NCBI RefSeq assembly: GCF_900111095.1
Contig: NZ_FOGB01000001.1
Coordinates: 496,001 to 560,000, forward strand
DNA: 64,000 bases
Reading direction: 5' to 3'
DNA from: Amphritea atlantica
GTDB lineage: Bacteria; Pseudomonadota; Gammaproteobacteria; Pseudomonadales; Balneatricaceae
This document shows, piece by piece, positions 35,650 through 44,828 of the stretch. The translations under genes were made by a program, and so were the position numbers. Each line of letters opens with the position of its first letter. The stretch's first letter is position 1. The notes beneath the pieces were generated by a model, which did no database searches, was not told where the DNA came from, and saw only the letters and a list, made by a program, of their open reading frames with translations.

Positions 35650-36354
35650 TTACAGATAGCTGAACAGAACCCCCAGGGTTTGGTGAACCTTATTCACCCA
35701 GACTTTACTTCGTTGCCGTTCCATAATGCCGAGGTGTTCGACTTCGCTGTCTTTCAGGTTCGCTGCTGCCCAGAAACTCAGTCCAAGTTTTTCGATCTTC
35801 TGCATGGTGGAGGTGTGCAGAGCGGGGATATAGAACTGGTAGAGCGGCATGCTCTCCCGGTCTGAGTTCTGCAGCTGGGGCAGCGCTTCAATATTGGAGA
35901 AGTCGCTGCCTCGGCCCTGATTCTTAGCGACCAGAACGGTAAACTGATCATTATATTTCGTAAGAAAGTTATCCAGCAGTTTGACTGAATCGGGCCCGCT
36001 GTCGACGGCATACCAGTATGCCAGCTTGATACCCATCTCTTCACACATCTCGATGACACCGTTTTCCTCAATCCAGCGATCGAGGAAACGCTCACTTTGT
36101 GCCGGCAGGTCGATTAGAATATTGCAATCGTTCTCTAGCGCCAGCTCCATGATCTGGTCAATACTTTCAAAGTGATCCAGGTTGATGGGGCGGGTATAAT
36201 CCTGGTAGTAGCGACTCAGGGTCGGGTGGGACTGATCTGCATCCAGGCCAATATAGGGCATGGCGTTATCCAGAAAATATTGTGATAGCAGGCGCGACAG
36301 TACCGATTTGCCAACCCCACCTTTTTCGCCACCGACAAAGTGAATCATACTCAT
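35650..36354 (-). CDS. ParA/MinD-like P-loop ATPase (orphan)
   Basis: This 234-residue protein has the deviant Walker A motif GGEKGGVGKSVLSR at residues 7-20 and an ILIDLPAQSE Walker B-like segment near residue 99, as in ParA/MinD/SIMIBI ATPases. There is no ParB gene or parS-like repeat beside it, so chromosome or plasmid partition is not supported. Similar single ATPases occur on mobilisable elements. The gene is monocistronic in this window. Function unknown. Confidence 0.75.
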   Translation of the reverse strand: MSMIHFVGGEKGGVGKSVLSRLLSQYFLDNAMPYIGLDADQSHPTLSRYYQDYTRPINLDHFESIDQIMELALENDCNILIDLPAQSERFLDRWIEENGVIEMCEEMGIKLAYWYAVDSGPDSVKLLDNFLTKYNDQFTVLVAKNQGRGSDFSNIEALPQLQNSDRESMPLYQFYIPALHTSTMQKIEKLGLSFWAAANLKDSEVEHLGIMERQRSKVWVNKVHQTLGVLFSYL

Positions 36355-36481
36355 GAATTGTTTACCTGTAATGATCGTTTGTGAAAACCTGCAGTATAAA
36401 ATGCGCTAATGAAAAATGTATTTCAACCTATTGTATTGATAGTTGTTTTTTTTCTGCTAAAAACGTTGACGTTGCACTAAA

Positions 36482-37114
36482 TCAGGGCGTGCAGGCTGCC
36501 TTTTCCGGTTTCTGGACAATAAAGTACGCATGCAATTCGGGGTGCTGGTCAAACTCCAGGTGGCGGCAGATACAATCTGAGGCGTCAATCACTTTCAGGA
36601 ATCCGGGGATGCCTAAGGTGGAGTAATAAACTTCAGGCCCCATAAAACTATCGGTATTCTCGTCAGGATTATCGGTGGCACCGCAGGAAAAAATACACAC
36701 GCCTCCGGGGTTAAGGCCATTAAACAGTTTGCTCAGGAGCGCTTCCTGTTGTTCAAGAGGAACGTGCCAGATGCTGTCCCAGGCGGTGATAAAATCATAG
36801 CTTTGCGGCAGCACCCACTGACAGATATCCTGATGGTGAAAGCGGATCTGCGGATGGCGTTGTCGGGCCAGCCTGATCATCTCATCTGAGATATCCACGC
36901 CTTCAATTGCGAAGCCTTTTTCCAGCAGCAGATCGATAAATCTACCGGTACAGCCGCAACCCACATCTAACGCTGTTCGCTGCTGTTGCGTGAAGGCAAT
37001 CGCCCGCTCATGTTGGGCAATACCATTTGTACGGTTGAACTTATCGCTTTGCCACAGATGAGTGATGCCGTTGTAAGCCTGGCCAATCTCTTTGGGAGTC
37101 ATGTTTTTCTTCAT
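36482..37114 (-). CDS. Class I SAM-dependent methyltransferase
   Basis: This 210-residue Rossmann-fold methyltransferase has the SAM motif ALDVGCGCTGRFIDLLLEKGF near residues 51-71, acidic IEGVDISDEMI near 75 and FITAWDSIWHVP near 110 (motif II/post II). The substrate is unknown; it resembles the small-molecule UbiE/TehB-like group. A Fur-box-like sequence lies just upstream of the start, so iron may regulate it. It is the last ordinary gene before the atypical island to the right. Confidence 0.78.
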   Translation of the reverse strand: MKKNMTPKEIGQAYNGITHLWQSDKFNRTNGIAQHERAIAFTQQQRTALDVGCGCTGRFIDLLLEKGFAIEGVDISDEMIRLARQRHPQIRFHHQDICQWVLPQSYDFITAWDSIWHVPLEQQEALLSKLFNGLNPGGVCIFSCGATDNPDENTDSFMGPEVYYSTLGIPGFLKVIDASDCICRHLEFDQHPELHAYFIVQKPEKAACTP

Positions 37115-37124
37115 GAAACTGAGT

Positions 37125-37143
37125 GCTAATGATAATTATCAGA
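37125..37143. promoter_or_regulatory. Candidate Fur box
   Basis: GCTAATGATAATTATCAGA matches about 14 of 19 positions of the Fur consensus, with a perfect GATAATTATC core palindrome. It lies 11 bases upstream of the methyltransferase start, in promoter position for the minus strand. Fur binding is inferred. Confidence 0.5.
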
Positions 37144-37353
37144 GTGATTATTGAGTTGATCGCCGAAGAAAAAAACTTTTTCTACACGCGCGCTCCGCCA
37201 GATTCTGTCAGGGTTACTATGGACTATTTCTACCGGTATTAATACACCGATTGCACCATCCATTAACCGCCCTGGCCGTTTGGTTCTACAGGCAAAAGGT
37301 CAGCAAAGATAAAGTTATCACGGGTAACAATTTCTCCAATACTGATCTCTATT

Positions 37354-37587
37354 TTGCTGCGGAACATGGGGCCATTTCGCAGTCTAAAAACGGAATGGGT
37401 ACCTGATACAGGCTATCGCAGTTTTACCGAAGCGAAACGTTCGATCATCGACTACATTGTTGGGTATTACAGTCCGATCAGACCGCACTCATTTAACGGA
37501 ATGAGGTCGCCAGATCGAGCAGAAAAGGCATATTGGAAAACTTATGAACTGTGGCTAGTTTTAGTTGACCACTACAAACCAATCTAA
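37354..37587 (+). pseudogene. Truncated IS3-family transposase (OrfB C terminus)
   Basis: This 77-codon frame carries the end of an IS3-family integrase-core transposase. FRSLKTEWVPDTGYRSF and IRPHSFNGMRSP match the usual region just after the catalytic Glu. The catalytic Asp residues and the Glu itself are missing because homology begins around 37375, so it cannot be active. No second inverted repeat or orfA was seen. Its stop overlaps the stop of the converging island gene by a few bases, so the remnant marks the left edge of the island. Confidence 0.8.
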
Positions 37588-39770
37588 TCAGAGATGCCTA
37601 AAGAAATTATCTTTTCGTAGATAGTTTTCTTAACCCCTGAATCTTTGTATGCACCCGCCAGATCTGACATAAGACCAGCATCAAACAAGGCGGCATCAGC
37701 CTCTGTAAATGAAAGATTCTCTTTTTGGTCGGCATCAAAAATTTTGCTTATTTTCTTAACCAGATGCCTATTAGCTTTTTGATTCTCACTATATGACTTA
37801 CGGGTAAGGTAATATGTATTGCCTGCCAATCGCCCCTGGTATTCAGCATCACTTTTCGATTTCTTGTTTTCCCCGACATAAGAAATTGATTCGTTTCTTG
37901 TCATCCGACCTTCAGTTAACCATGCAGTCAACTGTTCTTTAAAAGTATTCGTTGCAGATGAAACATATTGCATGTCAGGGATAAGACAGATAGCTGTATT
38001 GTTAATACTAAAGACCTTTTGAATTTGCCCTCCTTCCATATGGAACAAATACAGCGTATCACTCAGCCTGAAGTCATTATCTATGGTGTGGATTACGTTC
38101 GCCAAAGCAGGAGCAGAAGAGAGAGCAGATGTAAGAGTCCCAGCATAACTTGAATGTTCTGAATAACGCATTAAGTAAGGTACGATACCGCCCACTTTTG
38201 CCTTTATGAATTTGTCATCAAAAATTATCTCTGGACGACTAAACGTCATCTCATCTTTGAGTGCTATCTTATAGAGCATCATAGAGAAGTTTGATGTAGG
38301 AGACTTCGTTTGACCTTTATGCTTCCAGCTTAAAGATCCCATAACAAGAAGCTCTATTTCTTTATCACATTGAACACCTTCTGCTTCAATTTTCCGACTA
38401 AAGGTGTCCTGGCAGATCCAACGCTTTGCTAAATTCTCAATTACAACTCTAACAAGCTCATGCCCACTACCAGCTATGGCTGTATGCGATAAGAATTGAA
38501 CAGATGAAGGTGATCCTTTTCTGAGAGATTCTTTCTTGAAGCGACCATAATCATCAAGACCATCATCATTGGAAGATGATTTCCAATAATGGTCTTCATC
38601 AGGCATTACACCAATAACAAGATCTAGGTGGCTGAAGCATGTCCCGTATTCGAATTCCTTTAACCCGAATCCATAAGGGCTGCCATCAAAGAAGCTGGCA
38701 AGGTTCTCCCTCAAAAAATCGCCAATATATTCGCGCTGATTCTGGAGAGACGTATCAACTGTGTAACAAATTTCAATGACATTATTGTTTAAAACGATCT
38801 CTGAAAGATCCATTCCCAATGGGTATTGGGTCAAAGAACGTGATTGCTGATATTCTGACTTGATAGCAATTTCTTTGTAGTTCTCAAACCTTTCCCGTCT
38901 AAAGGCGATACCTGCGTCTTTCAGCAGGGCTTCAAGAAGGCCATTCCACATAACTTCATTGATCATGCGGGTATTTAATTGCTTCGCTACATTTTCTTGA
39001 ATCTTGCTAGGGTCTTGGGACAACGCTAATCCAAGGTAGTGCTTGTAAGGTAGTTTTTTGGAGTCCTTGAAGCTTTTCAGTTTTAGATCGGTTGTATCGA
39101 ACCAGGTTAATCCTGTTTCAGCATTTGAGAATCTCAGAGATTCTAATCGCTTTTTTGCATCTAACGATGTTTGTGGGTTACGAACATACAGCACAATTTG
39201 ATTATCAGAATCCTGGACTTGTGCCAGCTCAACCTTAAAAAGGGTCTTATCCCAAGAGTAATATAGTTTTTCTCTGGCAAAACTGAGAAGAGCATACTCA
39301 TCCAGATCTGATGCCTTAATGCTTGTCAGTTCATGACGTATCCCATAAACAGCTAGGCACATCCTAAGAAGAGGTAAGCTGAATCTGAATGTCAGCTCGT
39401 TACAACGTTGTGGGATAGCTCTTTTAAATGAATTTAAACGCCTATGGTAAGTTGGCAGTTTATCTTCTGAGATGAAGTTATTGCCGAAGGTGATGCTAAT
39501 CCCATGAGCTTTTCCATCATTGATAAAAAACGAAACACACCCAATGTTTGAAACTAAATCTTGAGTGTTTTCACTCATGCTACGGATCTCATCCTGTACC
39601 TTGGCCTTTAACAAGGCTGTAGCAGTCTTATAATCACTACAAGGCACTGAAACTGGCAGTACCAAAAGGTTAAGGCTAGTAGAATTCTCAATAAGCCAAT
39701 CAATCAGATTGGCGTTGAAGTTACCTACATCTTGAATGGCAATGTTATTTTGAAAGTATGACTTAGACAT
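37584..39770 (-). CDS. Candidate Argonaute/PIWI-like (MID-containing) protein
   Basis: I do not recognise a named family. The 728-residue protein has a region (about residues 380-450) resembling the MID domain of prokaryotic Argonautes. It has a strand ending in DLVIGVMPDEDHY, then a Y-x3-K helix (YGRFKKESL) with a downstream Gln (SSVQFL), then an NLAKR helix at the usual MID-PIWI junction. The following 280 residues would hold the PIWI region, but I see no DEDX-type catalytic tetrad, so it would be a guide-binding, non-cleaving protein. The ATG at 39770 lies 5 bases after the stop of the upstream helicase-nuclease gene, so the two are coupled. Codon use is AT-rich, unlike the flanks. The MID assignment is by eye and needs structural support. 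Confidence 0.5.
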   Translation of the reverse strand: MSKSYFQNNIAIQDVGNFNANLIDWLIENSTSLNLLVLPVSVPCSDYKTATALLKAKVQDEIRSMSENTQDLVSNIGCVSFFINDGKAHGISITFGNNFISEDKLPTYHRRLNSFKRAIPQRCNELTFRFSLPLLRMCLAVYGIRHELTSIKASDLDEYALLSFAREKLYYSWDKTLFKVELAQVQDSDNQIVLYVRNPQTSLDAKKRLESLRFSNAETGLTWFDTTDLKLKSFKDSKKLPYKHYLGLALSQDPSKIQENVAKQLNTRMINEVMWNGLLEALLKDAGIAFRRERFENYKEIAIKSEYQQSRSLTQYPLGMDLSEIVLNNNVIEICYTVDTSLQNQREYIGDFLRENLASFFDGSPYGFGLKEFEYGTCFSHLDLVIGVMPDEDHYWKSSSNDDGLDDYGRFKKESLRKGSPSSVQFLSHTAIAGSGHELVRVVIENLAKRWICQDTFSRKIEAEGVQCDKEIELLVMGSLSWKHKGQTKSPTSNFSMMLYKIALKDEMTFSRPEIIFDDKFIKAKVGGIVPYLMRYSEHSSYAGTLTSALSSAPALANVIHTIDNDFRLSDTLYLFHMEGGQIQKVFSINNTAICLIPDMQYVSSATNTFKEQLTAWLTEGRMTRNESISYVGENKKSKSDAEYQGRLAGNTYYLTRKSYSENQKANRHLVKKISKIFDADQKENLSFTEADAALFDAGLMSDLAGAYKDSGVKKTIYEKIISLGISD

Positions 39771-39774
39771 TGCT

Positions 39775-42700
39775 TTACATCCCCGCAAAGTGATCAGCTA
39801 GGTAAGCCGCAATAGTTTGTGGCTTATCCAGTGCAGATAATAGAAACAAGTTCTTGCTTTGAGTGGTGGCTTTAAGGCCTACGTTAGAATCACTCCGATC
39901 AACTGTATTAATAGCTATCAGGTGAACATCGTAACCCTCAAATACGGACTCTATCGTTTTAAGATGGCTTGCCAGTTTGTATAGGAGTACTTCGTTACGT
40001 TTGGCATCTTCAGGTGTTCGAATCATATGATAGCCAATAGAGGCATAATGTTTGGCATCCAGAGCCAGAACTTTATTGCCTTGAACAATGAAGTTATCGG
40101 CCCATTCATAACAGGCCCTGGCCTGGTCTGAATTCTTACGATTCAAATGCTTATTTTCAGGATTCCTGGAAAGAATCTCGATCACTGATTTCAGTACATA
40201 TTCGCCATAGTTACCTGCCAAGTCAGGAATAAACCAAGAGCATGGATACATAAATCCATCTGGCACTCTTGTTACATAAGGATTTTGCAGGTTCTGGCTT
40301 TTAATAGACAATGACTGTTCAAAGTCAGCAGCATGTTCAAGCAGTCCAATTAGACGTTTTTTAGAGATTTTTTGGTTAAAATTCTTTGGTTCAAAGTCAT
40401 GAATCTCTACAGGACTCTTAACAAAGAGCGTGAGAATGAATTTTGCCATTTGATCCTGGATAGGCTCAGGCAATTTAACCAATGCTTCTTTCAGCTCAAC
40501 TAAATAAGATTCTGCGCCTTCAGTCCAAGGAAGTTCAGACCTGAACACTTCATAGAAATCAATCAGTTTGCTAACAGTTTCTGGCTTGTAAGTGGATTCA
40601 CTTGGATTTCTGAGATCCTGATGAGCTTGTAGCATTATAGACTTACCATTATCAAAGATTCTGTGCTCTGGTGATTTCTTGCTAGTTTGCTCTGATGATT
40701 CGCTTGAGTCTTCAGAATGATAATCAATCTGATCAATGATGGAGTTTGCCAGGGTGCCATTTGCATAGGACATGCTTCCAACGACACGGTCAATCTCTTC
40801 ATCATTAAGATTGCTGATAACTGCTGTAATACCATCTTTAAGGACATCATATGCTTCAGGACAAAGATAGATGTTCTGAGATTGGGATGCATTGGTACGC
40901 TCTATACGACCAATACCTTGTTGGAGCGTACTGAAGATAGAAAGGTGGTGCTGCTCATCAAAATACTCAAATGCCTCCTGATCTGTGTTCCGTGTGGCCA
41001 GGTCTACCTGGTCACTCATAAACAGCTCTTCAGGATTATCATGCCCTTTACGTGCAAGATACTCGATATAGTAATAATAGAGATCGCATTCAGTGAAATA
41101 GCGCTTTTGCGCTTGTACGCGATTTAATGAGTCCTCAACGATAGGCTGGTTAACCTCTGAATAGAATGGAGCTGCGCAAATGTATAAATGATCCAGATCT
41201 TTTGGTTCAAGCTTCAACTCTTTCGAGGAGGTTTGTTGCTCGTTCCCATGTGCGAACATGTGCCCCTGAGGATCATCTTTACTGGAGATCTTAGCTTTTG
41301 GAGGTGCAACTTTGTCCACAATTAAGTTTATCCCCCTGGCAGCGGAGACATAAGCACTGACGATGATGACATTGTTCCCATGAGCACTTGAGAGCAAGTA
41401 ATCCATAGGATTAAAGTTCGGTGAGCTTGCCTCTTTTACAGGGTCTTGAGGCCTGCTATTCGGTAATAATAGCTTCTTCAGCTTGTACTCATCTGAGTGT
41501 GGATTGTATATGGCGGTCTTGAGAATCTTCTTCAGAGCTTTTTCAAAAGGAGATGAATAACATACGACAATCGTATTTGATGTTCCGTGCTCCTTATTAA
41601 ATGGACTACTTACCCCCCAGCGGTTCGCATTGTTAGCGTGGTTTGTAATTTGAAATACCCCATAGCCTGTGGCTTGATCTGTGTTGTCGGTGGAGGGCCG
41701 ATGATTAAGATAGGGAGTGATGAAGTAGGGACTGCCATTTACACTGACTGAGTGGATTTGAGCAGCATACGTTAAGGCTCTCAGTACGTTCTTATGCGTT
41801 TGAGCCAGGGCCAGAGCGAAGGTAGGAGACTGTGAGTCATTCTCCAATGCCTTACTTATGGCAATCATGACATTATCCAACTCTTTATGCTTGTGCTTGT
41901 TCATAGCAGCGAGCTGGGCAATATTTGAGCTTATAGAATCAATACTATCAGAACGGATTTTTTTAATTAGATAGCCGATCTCTGACATCAGGGATTTTCT
42001 GAAGCTTGGCTCATCCAACTCAATTAGGAGCTGAGAATTAATGTTCTTAAACTCAGCCCTTTCGTTCTGCTTGATGTTAGTAAGCAAGTAATCTTCCTTG
42101 CTCATTTCAACAAAAACGGCCTTCGTTCCTTCTAAAAGCTTTCTAAGTGCCACCAGAGAAAAAGCTGAGATATGGTTGTTCTCGAAGCCACCTGTTGCAC
42201 TCATTACGAAAATGCCGTTGATTCTCTTTTCGTTGTCCACAAGATCAACCAGGTATTTCTCTGCTGATTGAGACCTGAAGGACGTTGGAAAAGCGACGTG
42301 ATGAAGACCGTTCTTAATGGGATAGTTGCTGTTTTCAATCTGAACCATGCCATAGATCGTGTGACCTTTCTTATAGCTGAAATCCATATCAATTGGCGTA
42401 GACACAGCTGAAGAAAAGGATTTCACATCATCGTTAACCAGGGCCGCAATCTCTTTACCATCAGAGAATGCTTCGGAGAATAAATCATTGGTGATTCGAT
42501 GAGTAATCCTAATGGATGCTTTAGCAGCATCTGTATGCAGGGGAAGGTCACTGTTTCCATCCTGGCGGAATGGCGCACCCACCCCTGAGAAAGGAGCCGA
42601 TTCACTGTAGTACTTGTTCATCAGCTTTTGGAATTTGGTCTTATCATTTTCTGCAATACATTCATTGAAGCTGAGTGATTGATTAATATCACTGGACTCT

Positions 42701-44400
42701 CCCCCAATACCTTTAAGTATCAGTCGAAAATACAAATAACACTCTGAAATCAGCAGCATGAAGTAGGAAAGAGGAAGAGAAGGGAAAGGAATATCTTTCG
42801 CACGATCAGCTTCAGTAATTCTGAATGAATTGCCCATGCTTACAACGATAAAATTATCGATGTTTTTTGAGCCTGTGAAGCCATACATTTCCCCACCAAA
42901 AGCCGCTGTCGTATTGAAAACCTGGGCATCAACTGACTGTTCTACAGTACAGTACGGAGCTGTGAGTGCGTTTTTCAGGAAGCTATTAATTTTTTCCATG
43001 ATCTCAGAAGGATCACTTTCACCATTAAGATGTTTCCACTCACAGTTGATCAATGACTGGTATATCTTGCCCCTGGCTTTTAGAAGAGCCTCTTTTGAAA
43101 GCATACGAGGCACTGAGTCGTCGTTATAGATGTCTCTGAAAATATCCACCAGCGAGCGCTCAGGCTGTCTTTCGACCAGCTGTGACAAGAAGGTGTGTGA
43201 CTCATTTAGAAGCACATCACCCACCTCTTTACTGAATGCTCCTATCGCTTGGATCAGCTCTGCATCTTCTACATTCCGTGATAATTCTTTCGAGATTACC
43301 TCCTTAGATGCATCTGATTCATCAATAAAGAAGGTGTAGTTAGCACAGAAGATTTTCGAAAGAACGTTATCTGTATGACTAACAACAGTATTCGTATCAC
43401 TAGCATTATCGAATATTTCAGCTGCTTTAGTGTTTATTGAACTTCGATCAGACACAATCTCACGTATATCGACAGGCCTGTTGCCCCATCGAATTATGTT
43501 TTTTGTCTTCATAATTCTAGGGGCCAAAACACTGTGCTTAGTCATGAACTTTTTAATCGTCATGGCCAAGATAAAGAAACGACTGTCTGATGTCTGAATA
43601 TGTAAGAATGGATGGAAAGATGAGCTAACTTCACGGAACTTCTTATAAGACTGATCAGATAGATTTTCCTTTAGACTCTTTCGAAAAGGCTCATTGGTAT
43701 AAGAATGTTTAGTTAGGAGAACCAGAGATGACGTAATCTTTTCCATCGCTTTAACGATGCGATCTTTTGATCGATTAGCCTCTTCTTCATTTTCCTGCTC
43801 TTTAATGAAAGTCAGATCTTCATCGATATCATCAGAAATATTTGATTTAGGGCTATCTTCATCAGCCTGGAACTTTGATCCTTTACCCTGCTCTTGCTCT
43901 ATTCGGCCAATTTGGTACCGAATCGTTTTAAGTTTTAATGCCAAATCAATAGGGTTAGTTGAGTCGCTACGGTCTATGGCACGATCTATGGTTGTGCAAA
44001 TTTTAATCAGGTCGTTATAAAGGTTGTTTAGCTTATCTGTAGGCGTCTTGATCAAGTCCTTAGCGATATCATAGGAGTTCATCTCCTGCTCAATGTTAGA
44101 CAGTGCCATTGCCGATATCGGCCTGACCTTAACCACATCGCATCCAGCGTCCTGAAGCTTTTTGACTATTCTGTCATCAAACGAAATCTGGTTATGTTGG
44201 GGGGCTGTATAGAAAAAGATGTGAGGTGTTTCATCCCCTTTCTCTGTTTTGGATTTGACGAACTCAAGCGCAGCAAAGATCGCAGACCAACTCTTACCTA
44301 GACCTGTCCCTGAACTCACACTTTTGACAAAGGATATCGACTCATTCAGTGGTTTTAGGTACACGTCAGCCAAGCTGGTCGTCTTCTTTTTAAGAACCAT
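39775..44400 (-). CDS. SF2-type helicase with C-terminal PD-(D/E)XK nuclease-like domain
   Basis: This giant 1541-residue protein has a helicase core: SSGTGLGKSWSA (motif I, residue 29), FFIDESDAS (motif II, DESD at 360), VMSATGG (motif III, 732), VSAARGINLIVD (motif V, 1018) and QGIGRIERTN (motif VI, 1161). The long insert between motifs II and III and the QGIGRIER form recall the XPD/DinG group. The C terminus has a nuclease-like set: Glu1400, Asp1435 and LALDAKHY with Asp1448 and Lys1450. The ATG at 44400 has a GGGAGA ribosome site and is preferred over one six codons upstream. It heads a two-gene AT-rich operon with the MID-like gene. A phage or plasmid defence role is inferred. No methyltransferase partner is present, which argues against a type III restriction enzyme. 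Confidence 0.7.
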   Translation of the reverse strand: MVLKKKTTSLADVYLKPLNESISFVKSVSSGTGLGKSWSAIFAALEFVKSKTEKGDETPHIFFYTAPQHNQISFDDRIVKKLQDAGCDVVKVRPISAMALSNIEQEMNSYDIAKDLIKTPTDKLNNLYNDLIKICTTIDRAIDRSDSTNPIDLALKLKTIRYQIGRIEQEQGKGSKFQADEDSPKSNISDDIDEDLTFIKEQENEEEANRSKDRIVKAMEKITSSLVLLTKHSYTNEPFRKSLKENLSDQSYKKFREVSSSFHPFLHIQTSDSRFFILAMTIKKFMTKHSVLAPRIMKTKNIIRWGNRPVDIREIVSDRSSINTKAAEIFDNASDTNTVVSHTDNVLSKIFCANYTFFIDESDASKEVISKELSRNVEDAELIQAIGAFSKEVGDVLLNESHTFLSQLVERQPERSLVDIFRDIYNDDSVPRMLSKEALLKARGKIYQSLINCEWKHLNGESDPSEIMEKINSFLKNALTAPYCTVEQSVDAQVFNTTAAFGGEMYGFTGSKNIDNFIVVSMGNSFRITEADRAKDIPFPSLPLSYFMLLISECYLYFRLILKGIGGESSDINQSLSFNECIAENDKTKFQKLMNKYYSESAPFSGVGAPFRQDGNSDLPLHTDAAKASIRITHRITNDLFSEAFSDGKEIAALVNDDVKSFSSAVSTPIDMDFSYKKGHTIYGMVQIENSNYPIKNGLHHVAFPTSFRSQSAEKYLVDLVDNEKRINGIFVMSATGGFENNHISAFSLVALRKLLEGTKAVFVEMSKEDYLLTNIKQNERAEFKNINSQLLIELDEPSFRKSLMSEIGYLIKKIRSDSIDSISSNIAQLAAMNKHKHKELDNVMIAISKALENDSQSPTFALALAQTHKNVLRALTYAAQIHSVSVNGSPYFITPYLNHRPSTDNTDQATGYGVFQITNHANNANRWGVSSPFNKEHGTSNTIVVCYSSPFEKALKKILKTAIYNPHSDEYKLKKLLLPNSRPQDPVKEASSPNFNPMDYLLSSAHGNNVIIVSAYVSAARGINLIVDKVAPPKAKISSKDDPQGHMFAHGNEQQTSSKELKLEPKDLDHLYICAAPFYSEVNQPIVEDSLNRVQAQKRYFTECDLYYYYIEYLARKGHDNPEELFMSDQVDLATRNTDQEAFEYFDEQHHLSIFSTLQQGIGRIERTNASQSQNIYLCPEAYDVLKDGITAVISNLNDEEIDRVVGSMSYANGTLANSIIDQIDYHSEDSSESSEQTSKKSPEHRIFDNGKSIMLQAHQDLRNPSESTYKPETVSKLIDFYEVFRSELPWTEGAESYLVELKEALVKLPEPIQDQMAKFILTLFVKSPVEIHDFEPKNFNQKISKKRLIGLLEHAADFEQSLSIKSQNLQNPYVTRVPDGFMYPCSWFIPDLAGNYGEYVLKSVIEILSRNPENKHLNRKNSDQARACYEWADNFIVQGNKVLALDAKHYASIGYHMIRTPEDAKRNEVLLYKLASHLKTIESVFEGYDVHLIAINTVDRSDSNVGLKATTQSKNLFLLSALDKPQTIAAYLADHFAGM

Positions 44401-44828
44401 TCCATTTCTCCCAGGCATAGCTATGCCTCACGATTTTTCTCGTGGAAAAAATTATTCATTTAATCAAATATGCTTAATAAACTGATCTGCACGTCGCTCA
44501 GGATCGCCCAGCCCAAATGTAAATATAGTGTCGGCTTTATTAAGTGTCAATAGTATTGATTTATAAGTTAATATCTCACCTTAATTCTAAAACGACTATT
44601 ACGGTTGTTGCCTGGATTCTCGTTATATCACTTGTCATACCAGCTTTTCAGCAATGTAAATATGTGTGAGATCGAATCTCAATCTCAACTTACATCATCA
44701 GGTGAGTTAATCGACGGGTGAAATATAATGGTTGTATATCGTATCTATGCGATATATGTTTCGCCTTATCACAATTGATAAATATAGCCGCTAATTATGT
44801 TAATCATAAAACAGTAACAAGGAATCAG
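44401..44828. other. AT-rich divergent intergenic region right of the island
   Basis: About 430 bases separate the helicase-nuclease gene from the ArsR gene. The left part should hold the island operon promoter. No tRNA, att-like repeat or RNA gene was recognised. The right part contains the dyad listed at 44735-44756. A longer frame for the ArsR gene starting at 44718 is not favoured because its extra N terminus is not family-like. Confidence 0.45.
44735..44756. promoter_or_regulatory. Candidate ArsR-type operator
   Basis: TATATCG-N8-CGATATA is an exact 7-bp inverted repeat 72 bases before the ArsR-family start codon. ArsR/SmtB regulators bind such AT-rich dyads, so autoregulation together with the reductase gene is likely. 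Binding is inferred. Confidence 0.5.

Noticed and set aside
39775-44400. Helicase-nuclease considered as a type III restriction Res subunit
   Set aside because: No Mod methyltransferase gene is present, the motif II-III insert is far too long and the partner protein has no methyltransferase motif.
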